Shown here one piece after another: positions 51,896 to 61,326 of a stretch of DNA of 64,000 nt. Every line of letters starts with the position of its first letter. The stretch's first letter is position 1. A program made the translations under genes and the position numbers. Under the pieces are notes generated by a model. The model was not told where the DNA came from and did no database searches. It was given only the letters and a program-made list of their open reading frames with translations. Source of the stretch: Acidimicrobiaceae bacterium (GTDB lineage Bacteria; Actinomycetota; Acidimicrobiia; Acidimicrobiales; UBA8190); the NCBI GenBank assembly GCA_003151475.1, contig PLXQ01000076.1, positions 41,729 to 105,728 of the forward strand. Reading direction: 5' to 3'.

Positions 51896-52308
51896 GCCAA
51901 TTCCGAGACAAGCGAGTGCCAGCCGTCGACGAACCTGGCGCAGGCGCGGAGAGGTGGGAGGAGTTCGGCGTCGACCCCTCAGACGTGCCCGGGTGGAAGG
52001 CACTGGGCTTCGGTCCATTCGAGGCCTTGATGGCCCACGGGGATGGATTCACGCCGACATTCGCAGTCGACTATCGCCGTCAGCTGTCCAAGACGGCTGC
52101 ATCCTGGACCTGCGCCGGATTGGGCACCCCTGAAGGCCTCCGCTGGCACCGAGCCGGATTTGCTGCCAAGGAGGCGACACGGTGGCGGTCGCTCGGGGTC
52201 GATGTGGAAGCGGCAAGAGCGCTACGAGCCGGCTACCACCGCGTCGGACCGACATCCGAGGGAACGAGCACTCGTCGGATCCGAGTAAGGAGGAGTAGCT
52301 ATGGCTGA
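51892..52308 (+). CDS. Trp-repeat (W-x3-G) helical protein of unknown function
   Basis: 138 residues made of repeated short units of the form W-(3-4)-G-x-x-P/A-x-(E/D)A: for example WEEFGVDPSD, WKALGFGPFEA, WTCAGLGTPEGLRWHRAGFAAKEA and WRSLGVDVEAARALRAGY. The unit length is about 12-14 residues. I do not know a function for it. Its end overlaps the start of the broken AhpD-like gene by 8 bp. Part of the same sequence survives at 37492-37580. Confidence 0.6.
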   Translation: MRQFRDKRVPAVDEPGAGAERWEEFGVDPSDVPGWKALGFGPFEALMAHGDGFTPTFAVDYRRQLSKTAASWTCAGLGTPEGLRWHRAGFAAKEATRWRSLGVDVEAARALRAGYHRVGPTSEGTSTRRIRVRRSSYG

Positions 52309-52648
52309 GACCGTGTATTCCACCCGCAACGGCCGAGATCGGTCGGCGGCGCAAAGAACTGGCGCCTGAGATCCATCAAGCCTTTCAGACGTTCAGCCGC
52401 GTTGTCTTCAGCTCCGGAGCGCTTCCGGAGAAGACGAAGTAACTGATCGCGGTGGCCGTGGCGCACGTCACGCAGTGTCCCTACTGCATCGCCGGCCACT
52501 CACGACTTGCGCGGCGAAAGGGAGCAACAGACGAGGAGATTATGGAAGCGATCTGGGTCGCCGCCAGATGCGCGCCGGCGGTGCCTATGCCCATTCGACG
52601 GTGGCGCTGCAGACTCTCGCTGACGGTCACCACGACGGAGCCCAGTAG
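52301..52648 (+). pseudogene. Carboxymuconolactone decarboxylase/AhpD-like gene, multiply broken
   Basis: The ATG at 52301 has an AAGGAGGAG ribosome-binding site. Family similarity (RRRKELAPEIHQAFQTFSRVVF, LIAVAVAHVTQCPYCIAGHSRLARRKGATDEEIMEAIWVAA, MRAGGAYAHSTVALQTLADG) is spread over different frames. Two bases are missing near 52335, a TAA stands at 52440-52442 in the conserved K-T-K-x-L segment, and one base is missing near 52566. At least three lesions make it a clear pseudogene; the C-x2-C-x3-H motif itself is intact. Confidence 0.85.
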
Positions 52649-52734
52649 TCGCCATCCCCGGTCGTCGCCCAATTGGCCGATGCAAGGCATGGGCTTGCGA
52701 AGTACGAACTCGACGATGGGCCAGGTTTCTGACC

Positions 52735-53166
52735 GGCCTGTACCCAACCTGTACCCAGACAGGTGGCACCGAGTGGCCGTTGGTGACATCCAGTGACACA
52801 GGATGGTGTATGAATAGTCGCAGGTCAGACGGCGAAGGCGCTGGTGGGAATCCGCTTGCATCTGTGTGAGGCCACAGATTCCTAAACCGGATGCGTGGGT
52901 TCGATTCCCACCGGGGCACAAAGATGAGAGTCCTGGGCGCAAGGGAGTAAGGGTCGCCCAGGTGTGCGGAAGGCGGACGGTAACCACGGTGGGAGAGGGT
53001 CAGGCAGGCGAGGTGACAGCTGGGTCTGACCGATTTGTCTCGGCCAGCGAGCGAAAGGCGGAGACGAGCGAGGGTCGGACGGCTGCCCGGGTGACCGGCC
53101 GCCCTGCTCGAACCCTGAGCGTCATGGGGCGGTTTCGGGGAGCCAGTCGCAGTTGGCAACCGGCCA
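52735..53166. repeat. Direct repeat, left copy (about 430 bp), with tRNA 3' half
   Basis: This stretch and 61327-61747 are nearly the same sequence in the same orientation with scattered base changes and small indels. Shared landmarks are GTGTATGAATAGTCGCAGGT, the tRNA 3' half, GAGAGTCCTGGGCGCAAG, GTGCGGAAG and the end CAGTTGGCAACCGGCCA. The two copies begin 8592 bp apart and bracket the kdp module. Confidence 0.9.
52872..52918 (+). other. tRNA 3'-half remnant (attachment-site-like), left copy
   Basis: The sequence runs from an anticodon stem-loop (loop TTCCTAA) through a perfect T arm (GTGGG-TTCGATT-CCCAC) to CGGGGCA, i.e. the 3' half of a tRNA. No matching 5' half (acceptor, D arm) lies upstream. 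Such 3' halves are left when an integrative element inserts at a tRNA gene and rebuilds it. Confidence 0.72.
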
Positions 53167-53219
53167 CATCGCGGTGAACCCGGATCTCCGAACGGTGCTG
53201 CATTCTGTCGAAGTGGCGA

Positions 53220-53455
53220 TCATTTCTGAGGCTTGACAAGGTCGGGACGCGGCGCGCTGACCATCCGCTTTAGTCCTTCCTTCAAGCTCACACGACCTAC
53301 TGGACCGATCAGGCTGCTGAGTCTTGAAGTGTCGAGTGGGAGGCCAGCGACCGTCTGAAAAGTCTCCCTGAAGTACGGCTCGATCCCCGTCAGGGCACCG
53401 AGTTCCGCACACCATTCCTCAACGGAGCTTTCGTCACCGGCCGCTCGTAAATCAC
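53220..53455 (-). pseudogene. C-terminal fragment of an NAD-dependent epimerase
   Basis: On the minus strand about 75 residues (AAGDESSVEEWCAELGALTG ... GRVSLKEGLKRMVSAPRPDLV) match the C-terminal end of the epimerase at 1400-2323. No Rossmann part is present. It lies just inside the left repeat and before the kdp genes. Confidence 0.72.
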
Positions 53456-53595
53456 GAGTTTGATCGATACCGTGCGGCGCTGGCTCACCCAGGAATCGCA
53501 TGACCAGGCGAACACGGCAAATCCAGCCGGAGCCAGATGGATACAAAGGCAGAGCGATACAGCTCGGCCCCGTCTGGGCTAGACCAGTCGTCGAA

Positions 53596-53634
53596 TTCAC
53601 CGTTTGTTCACCGGCTCTGCCGACTTGTTCACCG
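53596..53634 (+). promoter_or_regulatory. Three phased TTCACCG repeats upstream of the kdp operon
   Basis: TTCACCG starts at 53596, 53607 and 53628, so spacings are 11 and 21 bp, close to one and two helical turns. The last two are extended to TTGTTCACCG. The set ends 33 bp before the first small ORF of the operon. It is a good candidate for a response-regulator (KdpE) site. Confidence 0.5.
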
Positions 53635-53667
53635 CGCCGTTACCGGCCAAGTCGTCATGCTTCCTTC

Positions 53668-53751
53668 ATGGCAGATCTACTCGTAGTACTGGGCATCATC
53701 CTATTCGCAGCGCTGATGCTCGGCCTCATCTGGGCTTTGGAGCGGGTATGA
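53668..53751 (+). CDS. 27-residue single-helix membrane protein ahead of kdpF
   Basis: The product MADLLVVLGIILFAALMLGL plus WALERV is one hydrophobic helix. Its end overlaps the kdpF start by 4 bp (ATGA). Similar tiny ORFs are seen upstream of kdpF in actinobacteria. A Kdp accessory role is inferred from position. Confidence 0.55.
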   Translation: MADLLVVLGIILFAALMLGLIWALERV

Positions 53752-53837
53752 CCGTCGTTCAAGGCATCCTGCTCGCGGTGTCCATAGCGGTGTTCATCTA
53801 CCTCGGCATCGCCATGTTCAAGCCCGAGTGGTTCTAG
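53748..53837 (+). CDS. kdpF: KdpF, small subunit of the K+-transporting ATPase
   Basis: 29 residues with one membrane helix and the typical end YLGIAMFKPEWF. KdpF stabilises the KdpABC complex in the membrane. The start overlaps the upstream small ORF and the stop directly touches the kdpA ATG. Confidence 0.8.
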   Translation: MTVVQGILLAVSIAVFIYLGIAMFKPEWF

Positions 53838-55526
53838 ATGGGTTTCGCCCTCACCATCATCGTCTTGATCCTCGCTCTCGGGCTCTCCTGGCGGTTTCTG
53901 GGCTCGTATATGGCGGCCGTCTTCGACGACCGGGTGCACTTTCTCGGCTGGGCCGAGCGTCCTATCTACAAGGCCCTGGGGACGAGCCCCGACCGTGAGC
54001 AGTCCTGGCAGCGCTACGGGGGTTCCCTGGTCATCTTCTCCGCTGTCACTCTGGGCCTGACCTACCTCCTCTTTCGCATTCAGGGGTCACTGCCTCTCAA
54101 CCCCCAGCACCTGGGCGCGGTACCGCCGGCGCTCAGCTTCAACACGGCTGTGTCGTTCCTCACCAACACGAATTGGCAGAACTACGGCGGCGAGAGCACG
54201 ATGTCGTACTTCTCCCAGATGGGCGCCCTCACCGTGCAGCAATTCGTGAGCGCGGCCGTCGGCATCGCCGTGGCCATAGCTCTCGTCCGAGGCTTCTCGC
54301 GCCGTAAGTCGCCGACCATCGGGAACTTCTGGGTCGACCTCACCCGGTGTGTCCTCTACATCCTGGTGCCCGTCGCCTTCGTGGCCGGGATCATCTTCGT
54401 GGGTCAGGGCGCCGTAGAGACCCTGGCCGGCCCGATCAGCGTCAGTAACCACCTGAACGGCGTCACCCAGACCATCCCCCGGGGCCCGATCGGCTTTATG
54501 GAGCCCATCAAGCAACTCGGAACCAACGGCGGCGGGTTTCTCGACCAGAACGGCGCGACACCCTTCGAGAACCCCACCGGGCTGACCAACCTGCTGTCGA
54601 TCTTCCTGGTGCTGATCATCCCGTTCTCCCTCACCTACACCTTCGGGAAGATGGTGGGCAGCATCAAACACGGCGTGGCCCTGCTGGCCGCCATGGTGCT
54701 CATCTTCGGGTGCTGGGTGACCTTCACCAGCTACGCCGAGCACCAGAACAACCCGTCCGTCGCCGCCGCCGGTGTGCATTCCACGGTCGGGAACACCGAG
54801 GGCAAGGAGGTCCGCGTCGGCGACACTTCCACCGCCCTCTACGGCGTGGCATCGACGCAGACCTCGACCGGGTCGGCCGACGCCTCCTATGACTCGTTCA
54901 CCCCGATGGGCGGGTTCGGACTACTGACCGGCATGATGCTCGGCGAGGTCACACCGGGCGGCGTCGGCACTGGCCTCTACACCATCCTCCTCGACGCCAT
55001 CATCGCCGTGTTCATTGGCGGGTTGATGATCGGCCGGACACCGGAGTACCTCGGAAAGAAGATCCAGGCCCGGGAGGTGAAACTCGCCGGCTTGGGGGTA
55101 CTGGTGATGCCGATCATTGTGCTCGTCTTCACGGCGATCGCCGTATCGATCCATGCCGGGCGAGCCGGTCCATTGAACTCCGGGCCGCACGGGTTCACCG
55201 AGATCCTCTATGCCCTCACCTCGCAGGCCAACAACAACGGGTCGGCTTTCGGGGGCCTCACCGGAAACACGCCTTTCTACAACATCGTCGGCGGTTTGGA
55301 CATGCTCCTCGGGCGCTTCGCCATCATGATCCCGGTGCTGGCCCTGGCCGGCGGCCTGGCGGCCAAGAACGTGGTGCCTGCTTCCCTGGGCACGTTCCGC
55401 ACGGACAACACGATGTTCGTCGGCCTGGTGATCGGCGTGATCTTGATCATCGGCGGTCTGACCTTCTTCCCTGCTATCTCGCTCGGCCCGATCGCCGAGC
55501 AGCTCGCTCACGGAAAGTTCTTCTGA
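53838..55526 (+). CDS. kdpA: KdpA, K+-translocating subunit
   Basis: 562 residues with about 10 membrane helices. Selectivity-filter-like loops are visible as [60 protein letters not shown] and [18 protein letters not shown], the four pore loops of the KtrB/TrkH-like superfamily. Length is normal. The stop overlaps the kdpB start (TGATG). Confidence 0.96.
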   Translation: MGFALTIIVLILALGLSWRFLGSYMAAVFDDRVHFLGWAERPIYKALGTSPDREQSWQRYGGSLVIFSAVTLGLTYLLFRIQGSLPLNPQHLGAVPPALSFNTAVSFLTNTNWQNYGGESTMSYFSQMGALTVQQFVSAAVGIAVAIALVRGFSRRKSPTIGNFWVDLTRCVLYILVPVAFVAGIIFVGQGAVETLAGPISVSNHLNGVTQTIPRGPIGFMEPIKQLGTNGGGFLDQNGATPFENPTGLTNLLSIFLVLIIPFSLTYTFGKMVGSIKHGVALLAAMVLIFGCWVTFTSYAEHQNNPSVAAAGVHSTVGNTEGKEVRVGDTSTALYGVASTQTSTGSADASYDSFTPMGGFGLLTGMMLGEVTPGGVGTGLYTILLDAIIAVFIGGLMIGRTPEYLGKKIQAREVKLAGLGVLVMPIIVLVFTAIAVSIHAGRAGPLNSGPHGFTEILYALTSQANNNGSAFGGLTGNTPFYNIVGGLDMLLGRFAIMIPVLALAGGLAAKNVVPASLGTFRTDNTMFVGLVIGVILIIGGLTFFPAISLGPIAEQLAHGKFF

Positions 55527-57592
55527 TGACAACCCTGACCGCACAGCCGCAGCCGCAGCCGGGCGCCGGGCCACACGGCGTAGCCGAGGCCCGGAGCCTC
55601 TTCGACCGCCAGATCCTCCGCCGGGCGCTGTTCGACGCCGTCAAGAAGCTCGATCCCAGGGTGCAGATCAAGAACCCCGTCATGTTCGTGGTGCTGGTGG
55701 GCTCCGTCGTCACCCTCATCGAGGCCATCGCCCACCCCGGCATCTTCGACTGGTCCATCACCATCTGGTTGTTCTTGACGGTCATCTTCGCCAATTTCGC
55801 CGAGGCCATGGCTGAGGGCCGAGGCAAGGCCCAGGCGGACACCCTGCGTCGCATGCGCTCCGAAACCGAGGCCCGGCGTCTCAACGCCGACGGCACCGAG
55901 ACCCGGGTCGCCGCGGCGGAGCTGGCCAAGGGCGATCTTGTCGTCTGCGAGGCCAATGACGTGATCCCCTCGGACGGGGAGGTCACAGAGGGTGTGGCGT
56001 CGGTGGACGAATCGGCCATCACCGGCGAATCGGCTCCGGTCATCCGCGAATCGGGCGGCGACCGTTCGGCGGTGACCGGCGGAACCAGGGTGCTGTCCGA
56101 CCGCATCGTCGTGCGCATCACGGCCGAGCCGGGCCAAACCTTCCTCGACCGCATGATCCACCTGGTAGAGGGGGCCAATCGCCAGAAGACACCCAACGAA
56201 ATCGCCCTGACCATCCTGCTGGCCGTGCTCACGATCGTGTTCCTACCGGTGGTCGTGACCCTGCAGCCCTTCGGCCACTTCTCAGGGGCGACGGTGTCGG
56301 TAGTCATCTTGGTGGCGCTGCTCGTGTGCCTGATCCCGACGACCATCGGTGCGCTGTTGTCGGCCATCGGGATCGCCGGCATGGACCGCCTCGTCCAGCG
56401 CAACGTGCTGGCCATGAGCGGCCGGGCGGTCGAAGCGGCCGGGGACGTGCAGACGCTGCTGCTCGACAAGACCGGGACGATCACGCTCGGGAACCGCATG
56501 GCATCTGGGTTCTTCCCCGTCGGCGGGCACACCGAGCAGGAAGTCGCCGACGCAGCACAGCTGGCCTCGTTGGCCGACGAGACGCCTGAGGGCCGCTCCA
56601 TCGTCGTGCTGGCCAAGGAGAGGTTCGACATCCGGGAACGCGAGCTGACCGGCGATCACCAGTTCGTCGCCTTCTCCGCCACCACCCGGATGTCCGGCCT
56701 CGACATCGACGGTCGCCACATCCGCAAAGGGGCCGCCGACGCGGTCAGGCGCTGGTCGGCCGAGCAGGGCGGCACGGCCCCGACTGAGCTGGCGGGGATC
56801 GTCGACGGCATCGCCCGCGCTGGCTCTACGCCCCTGGTGGTGGCGGACGGGCCCGAGATCCTTGGCGTCATCGAGCTGAAGGACGTCGTGAAGACGGGCA
56901 TCCGGGAGAAGTTCGACCAGATGCGCCAGATGGGCATCCGCACGGTCATGATCACCGGTGACAACCCGCTCACGGCGGCCGCCATCGCCCAGGAGGCCGG
57001 CGTCGACGACTACCTGGCCGAGGCCACCCCCGAAGCCAAGATGGCGCTCATCCGGGCCGAACAGGAGGGCGGGAAGCTCGTGGCCATGACCGGCGACGGC
57101 ACGAACGACGCTCCGGCGCTGGCCCAGGCGGACGTCGGGGTTGCCATGAACACCGGCACGACGGCGGCCAAAGAGGCCGGGAACATGGTGGACCTCGACT
57201 CCAACCCGACCAAGCTGATCGATGTCGTCGAGATCGGAAAGCAACTGCTCATCACCCGCGGCTCGCTCACCACCTTCTCCATCGCCAACGACGTGGCCAA
57301 GTACTTCGCCATCATCCCTGCACTGTTCATCGCCACCTACCCGCAGCTCAAGACGCTCAACATCATGAAGCTGCACAGCCCCCAGAGCGCCGTGCTCTCC
57401 GCCGTGATCTTCAACGCCCTGGTGATCGTGGCCCTCATCCCCCTGGCCCTGCGCGGGGTGAAGTTCCGGGCCGCCTCATCGGCGGCCATCCTGCGCCGAA
57501 ACGTCTGGATTTACGGCGTGGGCGGGATCATCGTGCCCTTCATCTTCATCAAGCTCATCGACCTGCTCCTGGTCGCCCTCCACGCCTACTGA
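55526..57592 (+). CDS. kdpB: KdpB, P-type ATPase subunit
   Basis: 688 residues. The phosphorylation motif [11 protein letters not shown] lies near residue 313; TGES ([10 protein letters not shown]) marks the actuator domain and [21 protein letters not shown] the hinge motif. It hydrolyses ATP to drive K+ uptake through KdpA. Adjacent and coupled to kdpA; kdpC follows 13 bp later with a GGGGAGA ribosome-binding site. Confidence 0.97.
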   Translation: MTTLTAQPQPQPGAGPHGVAEARSLFDRQILRRALFDAVKKLDPRVQIKNPVMFVVLVGSVVTLIEAIAHPGIFDWSITIWLFLTVIFANFAEAMAEGRGKAQADTLRRMRSETEARRLNADGTETRVAAAELAKGDLVVCEANDVIPSDGEVTEGVASVDESAITGESAPVIRESGGDRSAVTGGTRVLSDRIVVRITAEPGQTFLDRMIHLVEGANRQKTPNEIALTILLAVLTIVFLPVVVTLQPFGHFSGATVSVVILVALLVCLIPTTIGALLSAIGIAGMDRLVQRNVLAMSGRAVEAAGDVQTLLLDKTGTITLGNRMASGFFPVGGHTEQEVADAAQLASLADETPEGRSIVVLAKERFDIRERELTGDHQFVAFSATTRMSGLDIDGRHIRKGAADAVRRWSAEQGGTAPTELAGIVDGIARAGSTPLVVADGPEILGVIELKDVVKTGIREKFDQMRQMGIRTVMITGDNPLTAAAIAQEAGVDDYLAEATPEAKMALIRAEQEGGKLVAMTGDGTNDAPALAQADVGVAMNTGTTAAKEAGNMVDLDSNPTKLIDVVEIGKQLLITRGSLTTFSIANDVAKYFAIIPALFIATYPQLKTLNIMKLHSPQSAVLSAVIFNALVIVALIPLALRGVKFRAASSAAILRRNVWIYGVGGIIVPFIFIKLIDLLLVALHAY

Positions 57593-57605
57593 TGGGGAGA
57601 TTCTG

Positions 57606-58205
57606 ATGCTCGTCCACAACCTCCGTCGCTCCGTTGTCATGGCCCTGATCTGGCTCGTACTCCTCGGCTTCGTCTACGCCTTCGCCGGCACCGGCGTGGC
57701 CCAGCTCTTCTTCCGACACCAGGCCGACGGCTCGATCACAGCCAACGGATCGACCTTGATCGGCCAGAACTGGACCAGCCCGAAGTGGTTCCACGGCCGT
57801 CCCGACGACTTCGGGCCCTACGCCGCCAACCCCAAGAAAGATGTCTCCGGAGGCGACAACCCGCTGGTAGCCAATGGGGTTAGTGGTGAGTCGGCGGCCA
57901 CCAACCTCGGTCCCCGCTCAGCCACCTTGCTCGCCAACGCCAAAGGCTTGGTGGCGTGGTGGCACACGCAGGGCGTCAACCCCACACCCGACCTGGTCAC
58001 CACATCGGGCAGCGGCTACGACCCTGACATCACCCCGGCTGACGCCACGGCCCAGATCCCCATGGTTTCGCGGGCCACCGGGCTCTCACGGGCCAGTCTG
58101 ATGGCGTTGATCAAGGAGCAAACCCACGGTGAAGAGCTGGGATTCCTCGGCAGCCAGTACATTGTCGTACTGCAACTGAACGAGGCGTTGGCAAGACTTC
58201 GGTGA
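57606..58205 (+). CDS. kdpC: KdpC subunit
   Basis: 199 residues with one N-terminal membrane helix (VVMALIWLVLLGFVYAFAGTGVAQLFF) and the extracytoplasmic KdpC domain (GSTLIGQNWTSPKWFHGRPDD; VTTSGSGYDPDITPADATAQIPMVSRATGL). Its stop overlaps the GTG of the OB-fold gene. Confidence 0.95.
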   Translation: MLVHNLRRSVVMALIWLVLLGFVYAFAGTGVAQLFFRHQADGSITANGSTLIGQNWTSPKWFHGRPDDFGPYAANPKKDVSGGDNPLVANGVSGESAATNLGPRSATLLANAKGLVAWWHTQGVNPTPDLVTTSGSGYDPDITPADATAQIPMVSRATGLSRASLMALIKEQTHGEELGFLGSQYIVVLQLNEALARLR

Positions 58206-58579
58206 GCAGCACCGAGTTCACCAGCGCCAGCGAATGGGGCGGCCGCCCCGTTGCCCGAGTGATCGCCGATGCCCGTCCCCGAGGGCGGATCGTTGTCACC
58301 GGCACGGTGGTTGAGGTTGCCACTATCCGGGTCGGGCACGTCATTTCGTACCGTTGCCTGCTCGACGACGGGACCGGTCAGGTCGGTTTACTTTTCATCG
58401 GGCGCAATGCGATCCCTGGACTCGTCGTCGGCACCCGCTGCACAGTGGAAGGCACGGTCAGGCGAGAGGACAATGGGCTCGTGGTTTGGAATCCTCTGTA
58501 CCGACTCGAGCGCAACGACGAGCCACGGAGCACCCGAGACGGCGACCTGCACTCAAGTAGCGAGGGCTGTCGAACGTAG
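58202..58579 (+). CDS. OB-fold protein coupled to kdpC
   Basis: 125 residues. An OB-fold nucleic-acid-binding-like core is visible: GRIVVTGTVVEVATIRVGHVISYRCLLDDGTGQVGLLFIGRNAIPGLVVGTRCTVEGTVRRED. The start overlaps kdpC by 4 bp (GTGA), so it is made with the transporter. Why a K+ ATPase operon carries an OB protein is unknown. Confidence 0.72.
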   Translation: MSSTEFTSASEWGGRPVARVIADARPRGRIVVTGTVVEVATIRVGHVISYRCLLDDGTGQVGLLFIGRNAIPGLVVGTRCTVEGTVRREDNGLVVWNPLYRLERNDEPRSTRDGDLHSSSEGCRT

Positions 58580-58788
58580 CGTGCGATCCCGGGTTCCTTC
58601 TCGTGCTCCGACCGTGGAGGATCGATTAGCCTTTCCCCGGATTGTGAGGTCAATCGTGAACTTGCCCTGGGACCACTTCTCGTCACTCCGAGCCCCCGTT
58701 TGACCCCCCCGCTTCGTTGTGTGGCAGTTCCGTTGAGCCAGGAGGCGACCACGACCCCGAATACGTTCGTCGGAGCGAGGGATCCGCG

Positions 58789-60285
58789 ATGAGGCGCAGC
58801 GTGATCGGACCGGTCGCTGCACTGGCCAGCATGGCGCTGCTCACAGTGGCGATGCTTCCGCTTCGTTCTCATCTGAGTATTGCCACGACGGCGCTGGTCT
58901 TGGTCGTGCCGGTCGTCATTGGCGTTGTCTTCGGTGGTTTCACCGCCGGTGTGCTCAGCGTGATCGCTGGCTTCCTGGTCTACGACTTCTTCTTCATTCC
59001 CCCCTACCTGACCCTCTGGGTCGGAGCGCCACAAAACTGGGTGGCTCTGGGCGTGTACGCCGTCGTGATGCTCCCAGTCGCCAAGGTTGTAGCCACGATG
59101 AACACGACGCGAACCAAGGAACGTCAACAGAGTCTAGAGATACGACGTCTGTTCCAACTCTCTGACCTCCTCGTCGAGGACCAACCACTCGACGTGCTTC
59201 TCACGGTCATCGTGTCGACGTTGGCAGACGTCTTTGGCTCGTCCCAAGTTGCCCTTCTTCTGCCGCAGAACGGCCGTCTCGAAGTTGCCGCCAGTACGGG
59301 AACTCCCCTCATCGAGGAACAATTGCACCGCGTCGTCCCCGAACACGGGGCACCGGCAAGCCTCGACGCCCAATCGATCGAGCATGGCGATCTTCTGGTT
59401 CTGGCCTTGACCGCCGCTGGACGTCCCGTGGGCCTGCTCGTCATGTCCGGCGAAGGGGCATCCAACCAAGACCGTGAGCCCTTGTTGCTCTTTGCCAACC
59501 ATGCTGCCCTTGCCGTCGAGCGAGCCCAATTGCGTGAGGAGGCCTTGCAGGCGAAGCTGACCGAGGCAGTGGCCCGTCTTGCCAAAACCCTCGTCGCTGC
59601 TGTGTCCCACGACCTGCGCGCCCCACTTGCATCGATCAAGGCCGCCTCCTCGACCTTGTCCGATGCAGAACTCGACATCGCTCCGGAGAAACACCAAAGA
59701 CTGGCCAAACTCATCGACCTGCAGGCCGACAGGTTGGCCGACCTTGTCCAGAACTTGCTCGACATGAGTCGGATCCAATCGGGCGTACTCACCCCCCGAT
59801 GCACGATTATCTCGTTGGCGAACCTCGTTCAAGATGTCGTGAGCGACGTGAGTGCGACGCTGCGGAATCACGACGTCGTTATGGATGTCCCTGCAGATCT
59901 GCCGCCTGTCGACGTCGACCTGGTACTGATCGCACGGGTGCTAACGAACCTGGTAGAGAACGCGGCCCGATACGCGCCGAAGCGCACTCCGATCATGATC
60001 GGGGCGGAGCCCGACAGTCAAGAAACCATCAAAGTGTCGGTTACGGACCATGGCCCCGGTATAGATCCTGGACAGCGTGACGAAGTGTTCGGGTTGCCTG
60101 CCCGTCGAGACCGGGACGCCGGTGCCGGGCTGGGTCTCACGATCGCCCGGACTTTTGTCGAAGCACACGGGCAGCACATCTGGGTCGAGGACGCGCCCGA
60201 CGGCGGGGCAAGGTTCTGCTTTACGCTGCCGATCGCACTCGCTATACGTGAGGAGTCGAGGTTTGTCGCAGATTCTCATCGTTGA
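58789..60285 (+). CDS. KdpD-like sensor kinase lacking the N-terminal KdpD/Usp domains
   Basis: 498 residues from the ATG at 58789 (GGAGCGAGGG ribosome-binding site). It begins straight away with the four-helix DUF4118 segment (VIGPVAALASMALLTVAMLP ... FFFIPPYLTLWVG), then GAF-like residues about 120-260, then the kinase: H-box AAVSHDLRAPLASIKA, N-box LTNLVENAARYAPKR, G-boxes DHGPGID and GAGLGLTIAR. The about 370-residue cytoplasmic KdpD sensor plus Usp region of classical KdpD is missing. The next gene, kdpE, overlaps its end by 23 bp. Confidence 0.86.
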   Translation: MRRSVIGPVAALASMALLTVAMLPLRSHLSIATTALVLVVPVVIGVVFGGFTAGVLSVIAGFLVYDFFFIPPYLTLWVGAPQNWVALGVYAVVMLPVAKVVATMNTTRTKERQQSLEIRRLFQLSDLLVEDQPLDVLLTVIVSTLADVFGSSQVALLLPQNGRLEVAASTGTPLIEEQLHRVVPEHGAPASLDAQSIEHGDLLVLALTAAGRPVGLLVMSGEGASNQDREPLLLFANHAALAVERAQLREEALQAKLTEAVARLAKTLVAAVSHDLRAPLASIKAASSTLSDAELDIAPEKHQRLAKLIDLQADRLADLVQNLLDMSRIQSGVLTPRCTIISLANLVQDVVSDVSATLRNHDVVMDVPADLPPVDVDLVLIARVLTNLVENAARYAPKRTPIMIGAEPDSQETIKVSVTDHGPGIDPGQRDEVFGLPARRDRDAGAGLGLTIARTFVEAHGQHIWVEDAPDGGARFCFTLPIALAIREESRFVADSHR

Positions 60286-60943
60286 CGATGATCCGGACTT
60301 GCTCAACGCTTGCACGGTCGGCCTAGAAGCTCTGGGTCACGTAGTGCGTACTGCGGAGACGGGGAACGAGGGGCTCACTGAGGCGGCGATCCGTGCGCCG
60401 GACATCATTGTGCTTGACCTGGGCTTGCCGGATTTGGACGGCTTGGAGGTATGCAAGCGAGTTCGCTCGTGGAGCGATGTACCCATCATTGTCCTCTCTG
60501 CGGACGGATCCGAGGACCGCAAGGTTGAAGCATTGGACGACGGCGTCGACGACTACATGACCAAGCCGTTCGGCATGCGCGAACTCGATGCTCGGCTGCG
60601 CGTTGCGCTCCGCCATCGTCGAACAGATGACGAACGCCCAACGGAGCTTGACGTGGGCCCTCTTCACCTCGACCTGGTCCATCACGAGGCGACCTTCGAA
60701 GGCACCGCACTCGATCTCGCCCCGAAAGAGTTCGACTTCCTCGCCTATCTTGCCCGTCACGTGGGGAAGGTGTGCACACGCCGAATGATTCTCGAAAGTG
60801 TGTGGGGACCCGGATACGCAAAAGAGCAGCATTACCTCAAGGTGTATGCGTATCGTATCCGGCGGAAGCTTGGCGACGAACGCGGGCAGTTCTTGCAGAG
60901 CGACCCTTCCGTCGGGTATCGGCTGGTGGCGCCCGACCACTGA
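60263..60943 (+). CDS. kdpE: KdpE-like response regulator (OmpR/PhoB type)
   Basis: 226 residues from a TTG at 60263, 7 bases after AGGAG; the frame upstream belongs to the overlapping kinase. The receiver domain has the acidic pair ILIVDDDPD, the phospho-Asp in IIVLDLGLPDLDG, and the Lys in DYMTKPFGMRELD. The C-terminal winged helix (LDLAPKEFDFLAYLARHVGKVCTRRMILESVWG ... VGYRLV) binds DNA. It should activate the kdp operon; the phased TTCACCG repeats upstream of it are candidate sites. Confidence 0.88.
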   Translation: MSQILIVDDDPDLLNACTVGLEALGHVVRTAETGNEGLTEAAIRAPDIIVLDLGLPDLDGLEVCKRVRSWSDVPIIVLSADGSEDRKVEALDDGVDDYMTKPFGMRELDARLRVALRHRRTDDERPTELDVGPLHLDLVHHEATFEGTALDLAPKEFDFLAYLARHVGKVCTRRMILESVWGPGYAKEQHYLKVYAYRIRRKLGDERGQFLQSDPSVGYRLVAPDH

Positions 60944-61326
60944 GATGACTACGAGGCGGTTGTGTCGTCGTAGGGCTTCCGATCTCGGTTAGCCCGACGG
61001 TATCCCCACCTTCCCTTGCGCATGTCACGATTCCGACCATCCGCTAACAGCGGCTCCCGATCGGGGAGTACAGGGGCGCCGACTACGACCAGGTCGATCG
61101 GTATCGCTCCGGGACGGACCTGAACAGCGGACACCCGCCCACGCGAATGACCTGCGGGGCCGGCTGCACGCCCGATCGTCCGATCTGAGTGTTATTACTG
61201 CAGGGCCCGCAACGGCCAGACGGATCGGGGTCTGAAGCGGTCACCTGGGGATCGGCCCGGCGTAAGCGAGAACACCGATGACCCGTCGCCCCTTCGTCGG
61301 CCGGCGGCGCGAGACCAAAGTATTTT
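60944..61326. other. Gene-free stretch after kdpE
   Basis: 383 bases before the right-hand repeat. No gene, hairpin or integrase remnant could be supported in it. Confidence 0.4.

Noticed and set aside
52500..53159. Long leftward open frame over the left repeat (and its twin at 61477-61740)
   Set aside because: It runs antisense through the tRNA half and repeat and has no ribosome-binding site; the RWESNPRIRF-like stretch is the known translation artefact of tRNA-flanking DNA.
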